NCBI GenBank assembly: GCA_963724135.1
Contig: CAVRTA010000004.1
Coordinates: 1,123,243 to 1,187,242, forward strand
From: DATLGB01 sp963724135
GTDB taxonomy: Bacteria; Actinomycetota; Thermoleophilia; Solirubrobacterales; Solirubrobacteraceae
Reading direction: 5' to 3'
Length of the DNA: 64,000 nucleotides
How positions within the stretch are numbered: position 1 is the first letter of the stretch; the number at the start of each line of letters is the position of its first letter. A model generated the notes under the pieces. It was not told where the DNA came from. It did not search any database and saw only the letters and a list, made by a program, of their open reading frames with translations. Below, piece after piece: positions 27,380 to 36,556 of the stretch. A program made the position numbers and the translations under genes.

Positions 27380-28310
27380 GCCCAGGGGTGCCGGAGGCGG
27401 CCGCGGACCGCGAGGTCTCGGCGCCAGTACCAGCCGCCGGAGGCGGGCCCCCGAGGAATTTCTCGATGTCCGCGTTGAAGCGCTCCGGGCGCTCGATCTG
27501 CGGCACGTGGCCCGTGCGCTCGTAGATCGACGGTCTGCGCGCCGGGGATGAGCTGCTCGAGCTCGCGTGCGTGCGCGACCCCGACCAGCGGTGTCCGACG
27601 TCACCCCAGACGATCAGGGTCGGCACCGAGACCTTCTCGAGCTCATGGCGCAGCGGGTAGTCGGCGAGCGCCTGTAGCGCGGGCAGAAAGCCTGTCGTGC
27701 GCCGCGCCGTCATCACGAGCTCGTGCTGGAGCTCGCGCGGCGAGCTTGCGCGGGGCGACGATGCCGCCCAGGCGCAGCGCGGCCTCGCGCAGCCGCGGAC
27801 GCCTCGCCAGCCGTGGCTGGAGGCCGATCAGCATCCGCCCCAGCGTCCCCTCGGTGACGTTGGAGAAGGCGACGAAGCGGCTTCGCGTGCCGGTACTCCT
27901 GCCACAGCACGGCCGCGGAGACGAGCACGAGCTTCTCGACCACGTCCGGGTGGCGGATCGCGAGCTCGAGGGCGATGAACCCGCCCATCGAGTTTCCGAC
28001 CACGACCGCGGAGTCGACCCCGCGCCCCGCGAGGAACTCGCGCAGCGACGCGCGCATAGCGCTCGATCGACACGTCACCGTCGACCTCCTCGGACGCGCC
28101 GAACCCGTGCAGGTCCGGTGCGATGCAGCGGTGGCGCTGCGAGAAATGCGGGAGGTTCTCGAGCCAGTTCTGCCACGAGCCGCCGAGGCCGTGCACGAAC
28201 AGGATCACCGGTCCGGATCCGATGTCCACGTAGTTGAGCTCGGATCCGTCGATCCTCACACGGTGGGTGTGCGCGGGCCAGTCGACGTCGAGCCAAGCCG
28301 GGCGGTCCAT
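27369..28310 (-). CDS. Alpha/beta-fold hydrolase; about five frameshifts
   Basis: About 312 aa after repair. The core shows LFVHGLGGSWQNWLENL (oxyanion HG), the nucleophile elbow VVGNSMGGFIALELA (Ser), VPTLIVWGD (Asp region) and RTGHVPQIERPERFN (catalytic His), the pattern of MhpC/haloalkane-dehalogenase-like hydrolases. Extra bases are inferred near 28057, 27874, 27736 and 27528, with one missing near 27594. The substrate is unknown. It converges with ilvD (overlap about 11 nt) and diverges from the HAD gene. Confidence 0.83.
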
Positions 28311-28330
28311 GGTCGTCCTACGGTACCCCG

Positions 28331-28894
28331 GTGGCCCGGATCGGCATCGACATCGATTCGACCCTGCACCACTACTGGGACACCTTCCGGGAGATCGCGC
28401 TCCGGCGCACCGGGGTCGATCTGCCCTACGAGCGCCAGACCGACTGGCAGGTGACGCAGATCCCGCAGGACGAGCTCCATACGGTGGTGCTCGAGACGCA
28501 CACGCCCGAGGTCGTGCTCGCCGCCGAGCCGTACCCCGGGGCGGTGGAGGCCGTCAGCGCCTGGCACGCCGCGGGCCACTTCATCCACATCACGAGCCAT
28601 CGCTCCATCGATGCGCACGCCGCGACCGCGCAGTGGCTCGACGACAACGGCTTCGCGTATGACGAGCTGTACTGCTCCTACGACAAGGTCGCGCGCTGCG
28701 TCGAGCTCGCGATCGGCGTGCTGATCGACGACTCGCCGGTCAACCTGGAGAGGGCGGCGCAGGCGGGAATCGTCCCGGCCACGCTCCGGCACCCGTGGAA
28801 TGCCGGGAGGGCCGGCGTCGTGTACGGCGACGACTGGCCGGAGCTGCGCGCCGCGCTGGAATCCGTTCTTGGCGACGACCAGCGGATTTCCTAG
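28331..28894 (+). CDS. HAD-superfamily nucleotidase-like phosphatase
   Basis: 187 aa from GTG 28331. HAD motif I is IGIDIDSTLHHYW (D-x-D nucleophile pair), motif II the serine in HITSHRS, motif III a lysine in SYDKVA, and motif IV GVLIDDSPVNLERA. The short cap and layout resemble the 5'(3')-deoxyribonucleotidase (NT5C/YorS-like) family. The substrate is inferred only by family. TACGGT lies 6 nt before the GTG. Intact between two damaged genes. Confidence 0.8.
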   Translation: MARIGIDIDSTLHHYWDTFREIALRRTGVDLPYERQTDWQVTQIPQDELHTVVLETHTPEVVLAAEPYPGAVEAVSAWHAAGHFIHITSHRSIDAHAATAQWLDDNGFAYDELYCSYDKVARCVELAIGVLIDDSPVNLERAAQAGIVPATLRHPWNAGRAGVVYGDDWPELRAALESVLGDDQRIS

Positions 28895-28909
28895 AATCAG
28901 CAACGACCG

Positions 28910-29948
28910 ATGCGCTCGAAGTCCCTCATGGCCGTGGCGGGTGTCCTCGTCGTGCTGCTCGTCCTTGCCGGGGCGACGCTGGCCTACGACTCCCAGCGCA
29001 AGGATCGGATCGCCGAAGGCATCACCATCGACGGCGTCGACGTCGGCGGGCTCGAGCGCGCCGCCGCCGAGCGCAAGGTCAGCGCCGAGCTCACCGAGCC
29101 GCTCCGGGCGCCGATCCTGGCCCACTTCCACGGCCGCAGGTTCGACGTCCGGCCCGAGAACTTCGACATCAGTGTCGACGTCCAGCGCTCCGTGGCCCGG
29201 GCCCTCGATCGCTCGCAGGACGGCGGCGTCTTCGGCCGCACGGTCCGCAACCTCACCGGGGGGGAGGTCCGCGAGGACGTCGACGTCGCGGTCCGCTTCG
29301 ACCAGTCCGCCGTGGACCGGCGCGTCCGGCGCCTCGCCCGCAAGGTGGAGCGCCCCGCGCGCGACGCCGACGTCGAAATCGGCACCGCCGGCGTCGAGGT
29401 GGTCAAGTCGCAGCGCGGGCTCGAGGTCGACTCGGCGAAGCTCGGCCGCACGCTCACGCAGGTGCTGACCACCCCCGACGCCAAGCGCGACATCAAGCTC
29501 CCGGCCTCCTTCGTCAAGCCGAAGGTGACCACCAGGGAGGTGGCCAGGAAGTATCCGGCGGTAGTCGTCGTCAACCGCAGCACCTTCACGCTGACCCTGT
29601 ACGAGAGGCTGGAGGAGACCAAGCGCTACACGGTCGCCATCGGCGCGGCGGGATACGACACGCCCGCGGGCCTCTACTCGATCCAGAACAAGGCGATCAA
29701 CCCGTCCTGGACCGTCCCGCACTCCGACTGGGCGGGCGACCTCGCGGGCCAGGTCATCCCGCCGGGCCCGAGCAACCCGCTCGAAGGCGCGCTGGATGGG
29801 CATCTACAACGGCGCCGGCATCCACGGCACCGACGCGACCTACTCGCTCGGCTCGGCGGCATCGCACGGCTGCGTGCGGATGGCGATCCCCGACGTCGAG
29901 GAGCTCTACGAGGAAGTCGACGTAGGCACCCCCGTCTACATCGGCTGA
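28910..29948 (+). CDS. L,D-transpeptidase (YkuD) with N-terminal peptidoglycan-binding-type domain; one frameshift
   Basis: Secreted or anchored by SLMAVAGVLVVLLVLAGATLA. The middle part (GITIDGVDVGGLERAAAERKVSAEL ... KLGRTLTQVL) is a VanW/PG_binding_4-like domain. The YkuD catalytic domain follows: VVVNRSTFTLTLYERLEE, TPAGLYSIQNKAINPSW, IHGTDATYSLGSAASHGCVRM with catalytic Cys and His. It makes 3-3 peptidoglycan cross-links or anchors proteins. An extra base near 29783 splits the catalytic domain; repaired length is about 345 aa. TAGAAT lies 12 nt before the ATG. Confidence 0.92.
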
Positions 29949-30214
29949 CGCATCTCGTCGACCGATACCTCCTCCCACCCGCCGTCCAGCAGGGAGGCGT
30001 GGTGGTCCGAGTGGCGAATGCAGAGGGCACCGATGTGCACGCCCTTCGTCTGCTTGCGCATGACGGCGTACCAGAGCGTCGTCGCGTCGCCCGATCCCTG
30101 GATCCGGAACCACGGTGGCTGCGGGCCCTCGACCGGGTCGGCCCGCCCGCTCTCGACCAGCTGCCGGCCCGTGGCGACCTGACCCGTGGACGTGTCGATG
30201 AAGAACGTGGCCAC
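29936..30214 (-). CDS. Small hypothetical protein
   Basis: 92 aa from GTG 30214: ATFFIDTSTGQVATGRQLVE, PPWFRIQGSGDATTLWYAVM, QTKGVHIGALCIRHSDHH, LLDGGWEEVSVDEM. It looks like a compact soluble beta-rich protein and its codon use fits a gene. The 3' end overlaps the L,D-transpeptidase stop by 13 nt and its start overlaps the xerC start region on the other strand. No family recognised. Confidence 0.6.
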   Translation of the reverse strand: MATFFIDTSTGQVATGRQLVESGRADPVEGPQPPWFRIQGSGDATTLWYAVMRKQTKGVHIGALCIRHSDHHASLLDGGWEEVSVDEMRQPM

Positions 30215-31118
30215 GGCACCCACGCTAACCCCGTCGTGGCGCGAGGCGCTGAGCCTGTTCGACCGCGACCTGCGCCGCCGCGGCGCCGCCGAGCGCACCC
30301 GCCGCGCGTACGGCATCGACCTCGGCCAGCTGGCCGCGTGGTGCGCGCAGCGCGGGCTCGACCCGGCGCAGGTCGACTACAGGACGCTGCGCCGCTACGC
30401 CGCCCACCTGAGCGACCGCCGCGTCGCCGCGACGACCGTGGCGCGCAAGCTCGCCGCCTCGCGCCAGTTCTTCGGCACGCTCGTCGAGCACGGCCAGATG
30501 GGCGCCAACCCCGCCGACCTGCTGCCGCTGCCGCGCAAGGAGCAGCCACTGCCCAAGGCGCTGAACGCCGGCGACGTCTCCGCCCTGCTCGACAGGATCC
30601 CGGCCACGACGCCGCTCGAGCTGCGCGACCGGGCGCTGTTCGAGGTCGCGTACGGCTGCGGCCTGCGCGCCGAGGAGCTCGTCACGCTCGACCTCGACAG
30701 CGTCGGGTTCGAGGCCGAGGAGCTGCGCGTCGAGGGCAAGGGCGCGAAGACAAGGATCGTGCCCGTCGGCGAGCACGCTCTCGGCGCCGTGCGTGCGTAC
30801 CTCGAGCGCGGCCGGCCCGCGCTGGCGGCGGAGCCCGAGCCGGCGCTGTTCCTGTCGAAGACCGGCCGGCGGCTGTCGACCAGCGACGTGCGCCGCCGCC
30901 TGCGCGCCTGGGCGCGCCACGCACGAACGCAGGGCGCGGTTCACCCGCACGCGCTGCGGCACTCGTTCGCGACCCATCTGCTCGAGGGAGGTGCCGACTT
31001 GCGGGCAATTCAGGAACTGCTTGGGCACGCAACCATCAGCACCACCCAGGTCTACACACGGGTAGACTCGGCGCGCCTGAGGGCGGCGTACGAACGCAGC
31101 CACCCGAGAGCCTGGATC
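30207..31118 (+). CDS. xerC: Tyrosine recombinase XerC/XerD, in frame with the following sigma factor
   Basis: Site-specific recombinase for chromosome dimer resolution. The N-terminal SAM-like domain (SLFDRDLRRRGAAERTRRAY) precedes the catalytic domain with R (YGCGLRAEELVTL), K (GKGAKTRIVPVG), H-x-L-R (HALRHSFATHLLEGG), H (LGHATISTTQVYTRV) and the final Tyr. It ends HPRA but has no stop: W-I-L codons lead straight into the sigma factor. A single change TGG to TGA at 31113-31115 would end xerC at the usual place. Start GTG 30207; ATG 30198 also possible. Confidence 0.9.
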
Positions 31119-31904
31119 TTGGAAACGAACGTCAAAGCCATCGAGCTGCGAGATCTCTGGCGCCGCTACAAGGCGACGACCGACGAGCGCGCCCGCGAGC
31201 AGCTCGTCGTCGCGTACTCGCCGCTGGTCAAGTACGTCGCCGGCCGCATGTCCTCGGGGCTGCCGGCGCACGTCGAGGAGGCCGACCTCATCTCCTACGG
31301 CCTGATCGGCCTGATCAACGCGATCGAGCGCTTCGACATCGAGCGCGAGATCAAGTTCGAGACGTACGCCATCACCCGCATCAAGGGCGCGATCATCGAC
31401 GAGCTGCGCGCGCTGGACTGGGTACCGAGGTCGGTGCGCGCCCGCGCGAGGGAGATCGAGCGCACTCACGGCAAGCTCGAGCACAAGCTGCACCGGACGC
31501 CGACCGACGAGGAGATGGCGTCCGAGATGCACATCTCCGTGGAGGAATTCCAGGAGGCGCTGGTCAAGATCTCCAACTCGACGGTCGTCGCACTGGACGA
31601 GCTGTGGGCGGTGTCCGACGCCTCCGGCGACCAGGTGTCGCTGCTCGACACGCTCCACGACCCCGACGCGCCCGATCCGCAGCAGGTGCTCGACGCCTCC
31701 GAGCTCAAGGACCGGCTGGCCGACGCGATCAGCGCGCTGCCCGAGCGCGAGAAGCTCGTGATCGCCCTCTACTACTACGAGAACCTGACCCTGCGCGAGA
31801 TCGGCGAGGTGCTCGGCGTGACCGAGTCGCGGATCTCGCAGCTGCACACCAAGGCGGTGCTGCGGCTCAAGAGCCGCTTGCAGGGCGACAACCTGCGCGA
31901 CTAG
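31119..31904 (+). CDS. RNA polymerase sigma factor, WhiG/FliA-like (sigma-28 group)
   Basis: 262 aa from TTG 31119 (ETNVKAIELRDLWRRYK). Region 2 is LVVAYSPLVKYVAGRM ... DLISYGLIGLINAIERFD ... IKFETYAITRIKGAIIDELRALDWVPRSVRARARE; region 3 and region 4 (LPEREKLVIALYYYENLTLREIGEVLGVTESRISQLHTKAVLRLK) follow. This is the WhiG/FliA group: WhiG starts sporulation in Streptomyces, FliA flagellar genes elsewhere. It is the last member of the conserved dprA-xerC-whiG run. No stop separates it from xerC in this sequence. Confidence 0.9.
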   Translation: METNVKAIELRDLWRRYKATTDERAREQLVVAYSPLVKYVAGRMSSGLPAHVEEADLISYGLIGLINAIERFDIEREIKFETYAITRIKGAIIDELRALDWVPRSVRARAREIERTHGKLEHKLHRTPTDEEMASEMHISVEEFQEALVKISNSTVVALDELWAVSDASGDQVSLLDTLHDPDAPDPQQVLDASELKDRLADAISALPEREKLVIALYYYENLTLREIGEVLGVTESRISQLHTKAVLRLKSRLQGDNLRD

Positions 31905-31913
31905 TGGCCGCCC

Positions 31914-32534
31914 ATGAGTGAGGGAGGCTGGGCGCCGTTCGGACCGTCCAACGACGAGGGGCCCGCCGAGGCTCCCGCCGTGCCGGCGCAGCCGACGCCG
32001 CTGGCGCCGGTCGATCCGCTGCCCGAGGAGACGGCACCCGCGGCCGACCCGGCGCCGAAGCCGATCGAGTTCCCGCGCCCTGATCCCGAGCCCGACCTCC
32101 CTCCCGCAGCGAGCTTCGAGCCGCCCGCACCGCCGCCGCTCGAGCCGCTCCCGGCCCCTGAGCTCACGCCGCTGATGTGGCCCGGATCCGAGCCGGCGAG
32201 CACGCCACCGCCGCAACCGCGGCCGCCGCAGCAGCCCGTGCCGCCGATCGGCACGTGGCCGCCGCCCGGCCCGCCCGGCTACGGCACGCCGCAGCGCATC
32301 GCCAGCAACGCCACCGCGTCGCTGGTCCTCGGCATCGTCGGGCTGACCTTCTGCCCGGTGATCGCCTCGATCCCCGCGATCTCGCTGGGCTACTCGGCCA
32401 AGCGCGAGATCCGTGCGACGCCAGGTCTCGGCGGGGAGGGCATGGCGACCTGGGGCATCGGCCTCGGTGTCGTCGGACTGGCGTTCTGGACCCTCGTGCT
32501 GGTGCTGATCGCCGCGGGCGCCGCGAGCGTCTAG
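31914..32534 (+). CDS. Pro-rich protein with C-terminal DUF4190-type membrane domain
   Basis: 206 aa. Residues 1 to about 130 are extremely Pro/Ala/Glu-rich and probably disordered. Two hydrophobic helices follow (ATASLVLGIVGLTFCPVIASIPAISLGY and GIGLGVVGLAFWTLVLVLIA) around a short basic loop, the DUF4190 layout common in actinobacteria. Function unknown; the disordered part would face the cytoplasm. It starts 9 nt after the sigma-factor stop, so it may be co-transcribed. Confidence 0.8.
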   Translation: MSEGGWAPFGPSNDEGPAEAPAVPAQPTPLAPVDPLPEETAPAADPAPKPIEFPRPDPEPDLPPAASFEPPAPPPLEPLPAPELTPLMWPGSEPASTPPPQPRPPQQPVPPIGTWPPPGPPGYGTPQRIASNATASLVLGIVGLTFCPVIASIPAISLGYSAKREIRATPGLGGEGMATWGIGLGVVGLAFWTLVLVLIAAGAASV

Positions 32535-32600
32535 TTCAGCGTTCCTTCAGGCTGGCGGCGAAGGTTCGACGTGTTCGGCGGTTCCTGCGATGGGTCCGAG

Positions 32601-32918
32601 CTAGGAAACGATCGTCGGCGTGTGCGCCAGCGCCCACGCCCAGGCCACCGCCGCGACCGCGAGGACCGCCGCCCAGGACACCCGGCGCACGACCAGCAGC
32701 GCGGCCGCAGCGACGACCCAGACAGCGCCGTACTCGACCCAGCGCCCGTCGAGATGGCCGACGAGCACGAACGCCCGTGTCGCCCCGCACAGCGGGCACG
32801 GCGCGCCGGTCACGGCCTGGAACGGGCACAGCGGCTCCGCGTCCATGACCGTGTGGACCGGGATCAGCGCCCCGGCGAGAAACGGCACGGCGCCGATGAG
32901 GAGGAAGGCTCGCGGCAA
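32601..32918 (-). CDS. DUF2752-family small membrane protein
   Basis: 105 aa with three hydrophobic helices. The motif CPFQAVTGAPCPLCGATRA is the cysteine-rich signature of DUF2752 (usually CP..TG..CPGCG.TRA). Function unknown. The start is TTG 32918 because no ATG or GTG lies earlier in frame. It diverges from the EF-G-like gene, with palindromic repeat P3 in between. Confidence 0.82.
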   Translation of the reverse strand: MPRAFLLIGAVPFLAGALIPVHTVMDAEPLCPFQAVTGAPCPLCGATRAFVLVGHLDGRWVEYGAVWVVAAAALLVVRRVSWAAVLAVAAVAWAWALAHTPTIVS

Positions 32919-32939
32919 GAGGAGTAGGTTGCCACGGGA

Positions 32940-32973
32940 CGTCGCCCAGAGGCCGAGGGCCGGCCTCTGGCGA
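32940..32973. repeat. Palindromic repeat family P3, copy 2
   Basis: Left arm tcgcccagaggccg (32942-32955) and right arm cggcctctggcga (32961-32973) pair nearly perfectly, with one bulged C. The left 26 bases match 1230-1255 with one mismatch. It lies in the divergent gap before the EF-G-like gene and would form a stable hairpin in its 5' leader. Confidence 0.65.
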
Positions 32974-33004
32974 ACACATAGTCCAAGAGAGGAGAACTCC
33001 TGGC

Positions 33005-35075
33005 ATGCCTCACGCTGCCGCAGACAGGATCCGCAACGTCGCTCTGGTCGGGCACCGGGGGAGCGGGAAGACCTCTTTGATGGAGGCGCTGCTCTTCGAG
33101 GCCGGAGCGACGAATCGATTGGGCTCGGTGCTCGAGGGCACGACGGTGTCCGACTCCGACGACGACGAGAAGGCGCGCGGCATGTCGATCAGCGCGAGCC
33201 TCGCCTCGTTCGAGTGGAACGGAACGAAGGTCAACCTGATCGACACCCCCGGCGAACCCTCGTTCGTCGCCGACGCCCTGGGCGCCCTGCGGGTCTGCGA
33301 GGCGGCCGTCTTCGTGGTCAACGCGGTGATGGGCGTCGAGGTCTCCACGCAGCGGCTGTGGGAGCGCGCCGCCGAGCTCGGCGTCGCCCGCCTGGTCTAC
33401 GTGAACATGCTCGACCGCGAGCGCGCCGACTTCTTCCGCGCGCTCGACTCGCTCAAGCAGGAGTTCGGCCAGCACGTCGTCGCCACCGAGATCCCGATCG
33501 GCTCCGAGCACGAGACTCGCGGCCTGATCGACCTCGTCGACATGAAGGCCTACGAGTACGACCCCGCCCACCCCGGCAAGGACAACTGCAAGGAGATCCC
33601 GATCCCGGACGAGCTCTCCGACGCTCGCGCAGCAGTACCGGGAGAAGCTCATGGACGAGGTGGCGGAGAACTCCGAGGAGTTGATGGAGCGCTACCTCGA
33701 GGGCGAGGAGCTCTCACACGACGAGATCGTGACGGCGCTCGAGGACGGCACCGAGCACGGCCAGATCTTCCCGGTCACCTGCGGAATCGCCACCGCCCAC
33801 ATGGGCACGAACCGGCTGCTCGACGCCATCGTCGAGGACCTGCCCTCGCCCGCCCGGCACGGCGGCGTCGAGCTCGAGGAGATGACGCTCCAGCCCACCG
33901 AGGACGGCGAGATGTTCGCCTACGTGTTCAAGACGCGGGCAGACCCGTTCGCCGGACGCATCAACCTCTTCCGCGTCTACCAGGGCGTCATGAAGCACGA
34001 CACCCAGGTGATGAACACCCGCACCCACAACAAGGAGCGCATCGGCCAGCTGCTCGTCCCGCAGGGCAAGGAGATGGCGCACGCGGACGCGTTCGGGCCG
34101 GGCGACGTCGGCGCGGTGGCCAAGCTCAAGGAGAGCAAGGCCGGCGACTGGCTGGCCGCCCGCGACCAGCCGGTCCACATGCCCTCGATCAAGCTGCCGG
34201 CGCCGGTGATGGCGTTCAGCATCGAGCCGGCGCACAAGGGCGACGAGGAGAAGGTCTTCACCTCCCTGCACCGCCTTCAGGAGGAGGACCCCACCATCGA
34301 CCTGCACCGCGACGCGCAGACCGGCGAGCAGATCGTCGCCGGCCTGTCGCAGCTGCACGTCGAGGTGATCGTGGAGCGGCTGAAGTCCCGCTTCGGCGTC
34401 GAGGTGACCCTCAAGCCGCCGCGCGTCCCCTACCAGGAGACGATCCGCGGTAACGCGACCGCGCACGGGCGACACAAGAAGCAGACCGGCGGGCGCGGCC
34501 AGTTCGGCGACTGCCACATCAAGATCGAGCCGTGCGAAGAGGACTTCGAGTTCGTCAACGAGATCAAGGGCGGCGTGATCCCGACCTCATTCATCCCCGC
34601 CGTCGAGAAGGGCGTGCGCGAGGCGATGGCGGGCGGCGTCGTCGCCGGCTACCCCCTCAAGGGCGTGCGCGTGCGGCTCTACGACGGCAGCTTCCATACG
34701 GTCGACTCCTCCGAGATGGCGTTCAAGCTCGCCGGCTCGATCGCGATGAAGGAGGCGATGTCCAACGCCCAGCCGGTGCTGCTGGAGCCGATCATGCTCG
34801 TGAGCGTCTCGACCCCCGAGGACCACGTCGGCGACGTGATGGGCGACCTGTCGTCGCGGCGCGGGCGCCCGCTCGGCACCGAGGCGGCCGCCGGCGGGAT
34901 GACCGAGGTCAAGGCCGAGGTCCCCATGGCGGAGCTGCTCACCTACGCGCCCGACCTGCGCTCGATGACGCAGGGGCAGGGCGAGTACACGATGGAGTTC
35001 GCCCGCTACGAGGAGGTTCCCTCGCACCTCGCCCAGAAGGTCATCGCCAGCGCGCAGGAAGAAGTGCCTGCATAG
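33005..35075 (+). CDS. EF-G-like translation GTPase (EF-G2 type); one frameshift
   Basis: About 689 aa after removing one extra base near 33626. All EF-G domains are present: G domain, domain II (PFAGRINLFRVYQGVMKHDTQ), domain III, domain IV (RVPYQETIRGNATAHGRHKKQTGGRGQFGD), domain V (LLEPIMLVSVSTPEDHVGDVMGDLSSRRGR). The G motifs are unusual: G1 GHRGSGKTS, G3 DTPGEPSF (catalytic-His position of DTPGH is Glu) and G4 NMLD for NKMD. This is the pattern of EF-G-like paralogues (EF-G2) rather than the main elongation factor. A ggaggag-like Shine-Dalgarno (gaggagaac) lies near 32990. Confidence 0.9.
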
Positions 35076-35097
35076 GGCGCCGCTAACGTGCGGCGCC

Positions 35098-35816
35098 GTG
35101 CCGGTGCGCTCGCGCGACATCAAGACCAACCGCAACGAGGTCGTCTGCGACATCTGCGGGCGCACGCTGCTGCGCGGTGAGCGCGCAGAGCCGTTCCTCG
35201 CGGGCGGGCAGCGCCGTCTGGTCTGCGAGCTGTGCACCGTGCGCGCCACCCACGAGGGTTGGATCCGGGAGGGCGCGGACGAGCTGTCGAGCGTCCCGCG
35301 GGTGGGTGGGGGAGATCCGGGCGTTCGCTGATCGGCCGGCTGCGTGCACGGCGGCCGGAGCCCGCCCCCGTAGAGGACGAGCTCGAGCTCAACCCGGCGC
35401 TCGCTGCCGAGCTCGAGCACCATCCGGTGATCACCGAGCGCCGCGAGCCGGAGCCCGTGCCCGACTTCAACCGGGAGCCGCGCCACGTCCACGCCGTCCC
35501 GACCAACGCCGAGCTCAAGATGGAGCGGGCGGTCGAGGTCTTCAACGGCTCGCATCACCCGCGCACGGTCGCCGGTGTCGCCCGCTCGCTCGGGGCGCCC
35601 GAGATCTCGGTGCGCACCTCGGACGTCGAGCCGAGCGTCGTCTCGCTGTTCGTCATGTGGGAGCTGAGCTGGTACCGGTTCGAGGTCGACCTCTCCGACG
35701 AGGCCGGCGGCGCGCGCCGCGTGGCGCAGGGCGCGGAGCTCGACGAGCTCGAGCCCGACGAGCGCGTGCCCAACGCCGTGGCCGACGAGCGCGGCCGCAT
35801 CGCGCTGGCCACATAG
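35098..35816 (+). CDS. Hypothetical protein with N-terminal zinc ribbon; one frameshift
   Basis: About 239 aa if one G is added to the run at about 35305-35309. N-terminal CDICGRTLLRGERAEPF ... LVCELC is a four-cysteine zinc-ribbon. A basic linker (GRLRARRPEPAPVEDEL) leads to a C-terminal domain (AVEVFNGSHHPRTVAGVARSLG ... VSLFVMWELSWYRFEVDLSD). The start is GTG with TAACGT 7 nt upstream and no Shine-Dalgarno. Not recognised beyond the zinc site; the set-up suggests nucleic-acid or protein binding. Confidence 0.68.
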
Positions 35817-35856
35817 CTGACGTTGCCCGTCGGCGTGGCTGGGTAGCCTGTGCGCC

Positions 35857-36078
35857 GTGATCTACTGCGTGGTCCCCGAGGAGCTCGCCGACGAGCTCTA
35901 CGACCGGCTCAAGTCGTACTACGAGGACGACCCGAACGTGACCGTCATCGTCGACCGCCGCAAGACCTCGCGCCGGCAGCCGGGCGCCCCGCCGCCCGAC
36001 GACCAGAAGCGCGAGGTCCGCGACCGCCGGCGCCCTCGCGTCGCCGGCGAGTTCCCCACCATCGAAGCCGCTGAATGA
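35857..36078 (+). CDS. Small conserved hypothetical protein
   Basis: 73 aa from GTG: IYCVVPEELADELYDRLKSY, YEDDPNVTVIVDRRKTSRRQ, then a charged Arg/Asp/Pro tail. Proteins of this type (V-P-x-E-L...D-R-R-x-x-x-R-R) are common in actinobacteria without an assigned role. TAGCCT 7 nt before the GTG again fits a leaderless start. Codon pattern is coding-like. Confidence 0.7.
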   Translation: MIYCVVPEELADELYDRLKSYYEDDPNVTVIVDRRKTSRRQPGAPPPDDQKREVRDRRRPRVAGEFPTIEAAE

Positions 36079-36151
36079 GCAGGGGGGCCCGCCTTCGGCC
36101 GGCTGTTACTTCGACCCGGCGCGGGCAGGGCCCGGCCGGCCTACGGCACCC

Positions 36152-36556
36152 CTGAAGACCCTCATCGTCCACGTCGACGGGGGCGCGCGCGGTAATCCCG
36201 GGCCGGCGGCAGCGGCTGCCGTGATCACGACCCCGGAGGGAGAGGTGCTCGAGGAGTCCAGCCGCTTCCTCGGCCGCGCGAGCAACAACGTGGCGGAGTA
36301 CCACGGGCTGCTGCTCGGCCTCGAGCGCGCCCGGGCACTCGGCGCGAACGAGGTGGAGATCGTCAATGATTCGGAGCTGATCGCCTACCAGGTGACCGGC
36401 CGCTACAAGGTCAAGCATCCGGACATGAAGCCACTATTCCTCCAGGCCACCGCGGCGCTGCGCGCGTTCGACAAGTGGTCGGTCAGGCCCGTCAAGCGCG
36501 AGCAGAACAAGGACGCCGACGCGCTCGTCAACCAATGTCTCGACGCGCACGCCTGA
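36152..36556 (+). CDS. rnhA: Ribonuclease H-like (RNase HI) protein; CTG at the expected start
   Basis: 134 aa of the short archaeal/actinobacterial RNase HI type, which degrades RNA in RNA-DNA hybrids. Catalytic residues: D in HVDGGARGNPGPA, E in NNVAEYHGLLLGLERA, D in EIVNDSELIAYQVTG, D in EQNKDADALVN. The codon aligned with the usual M of MKTLIVHVDGG is CTG at 36152; no ATG/GTG/TTG in frame is obvious. A CTG start or a base error are both possible. The stop overlaps the next gene by 22 nt. Confidence 0.85.
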   Translation: MKTLIVHVDGGARGNPGPAAAAAVITTPEGEVLEESSRFLGRASNNVAEYHGLLLGLERARALGANEVEIVNDSELIAYQVTGRYKVKHPDMKPLFLQATAALRAFDKWSVRPVKREQNKDADALVNQCLDAHA

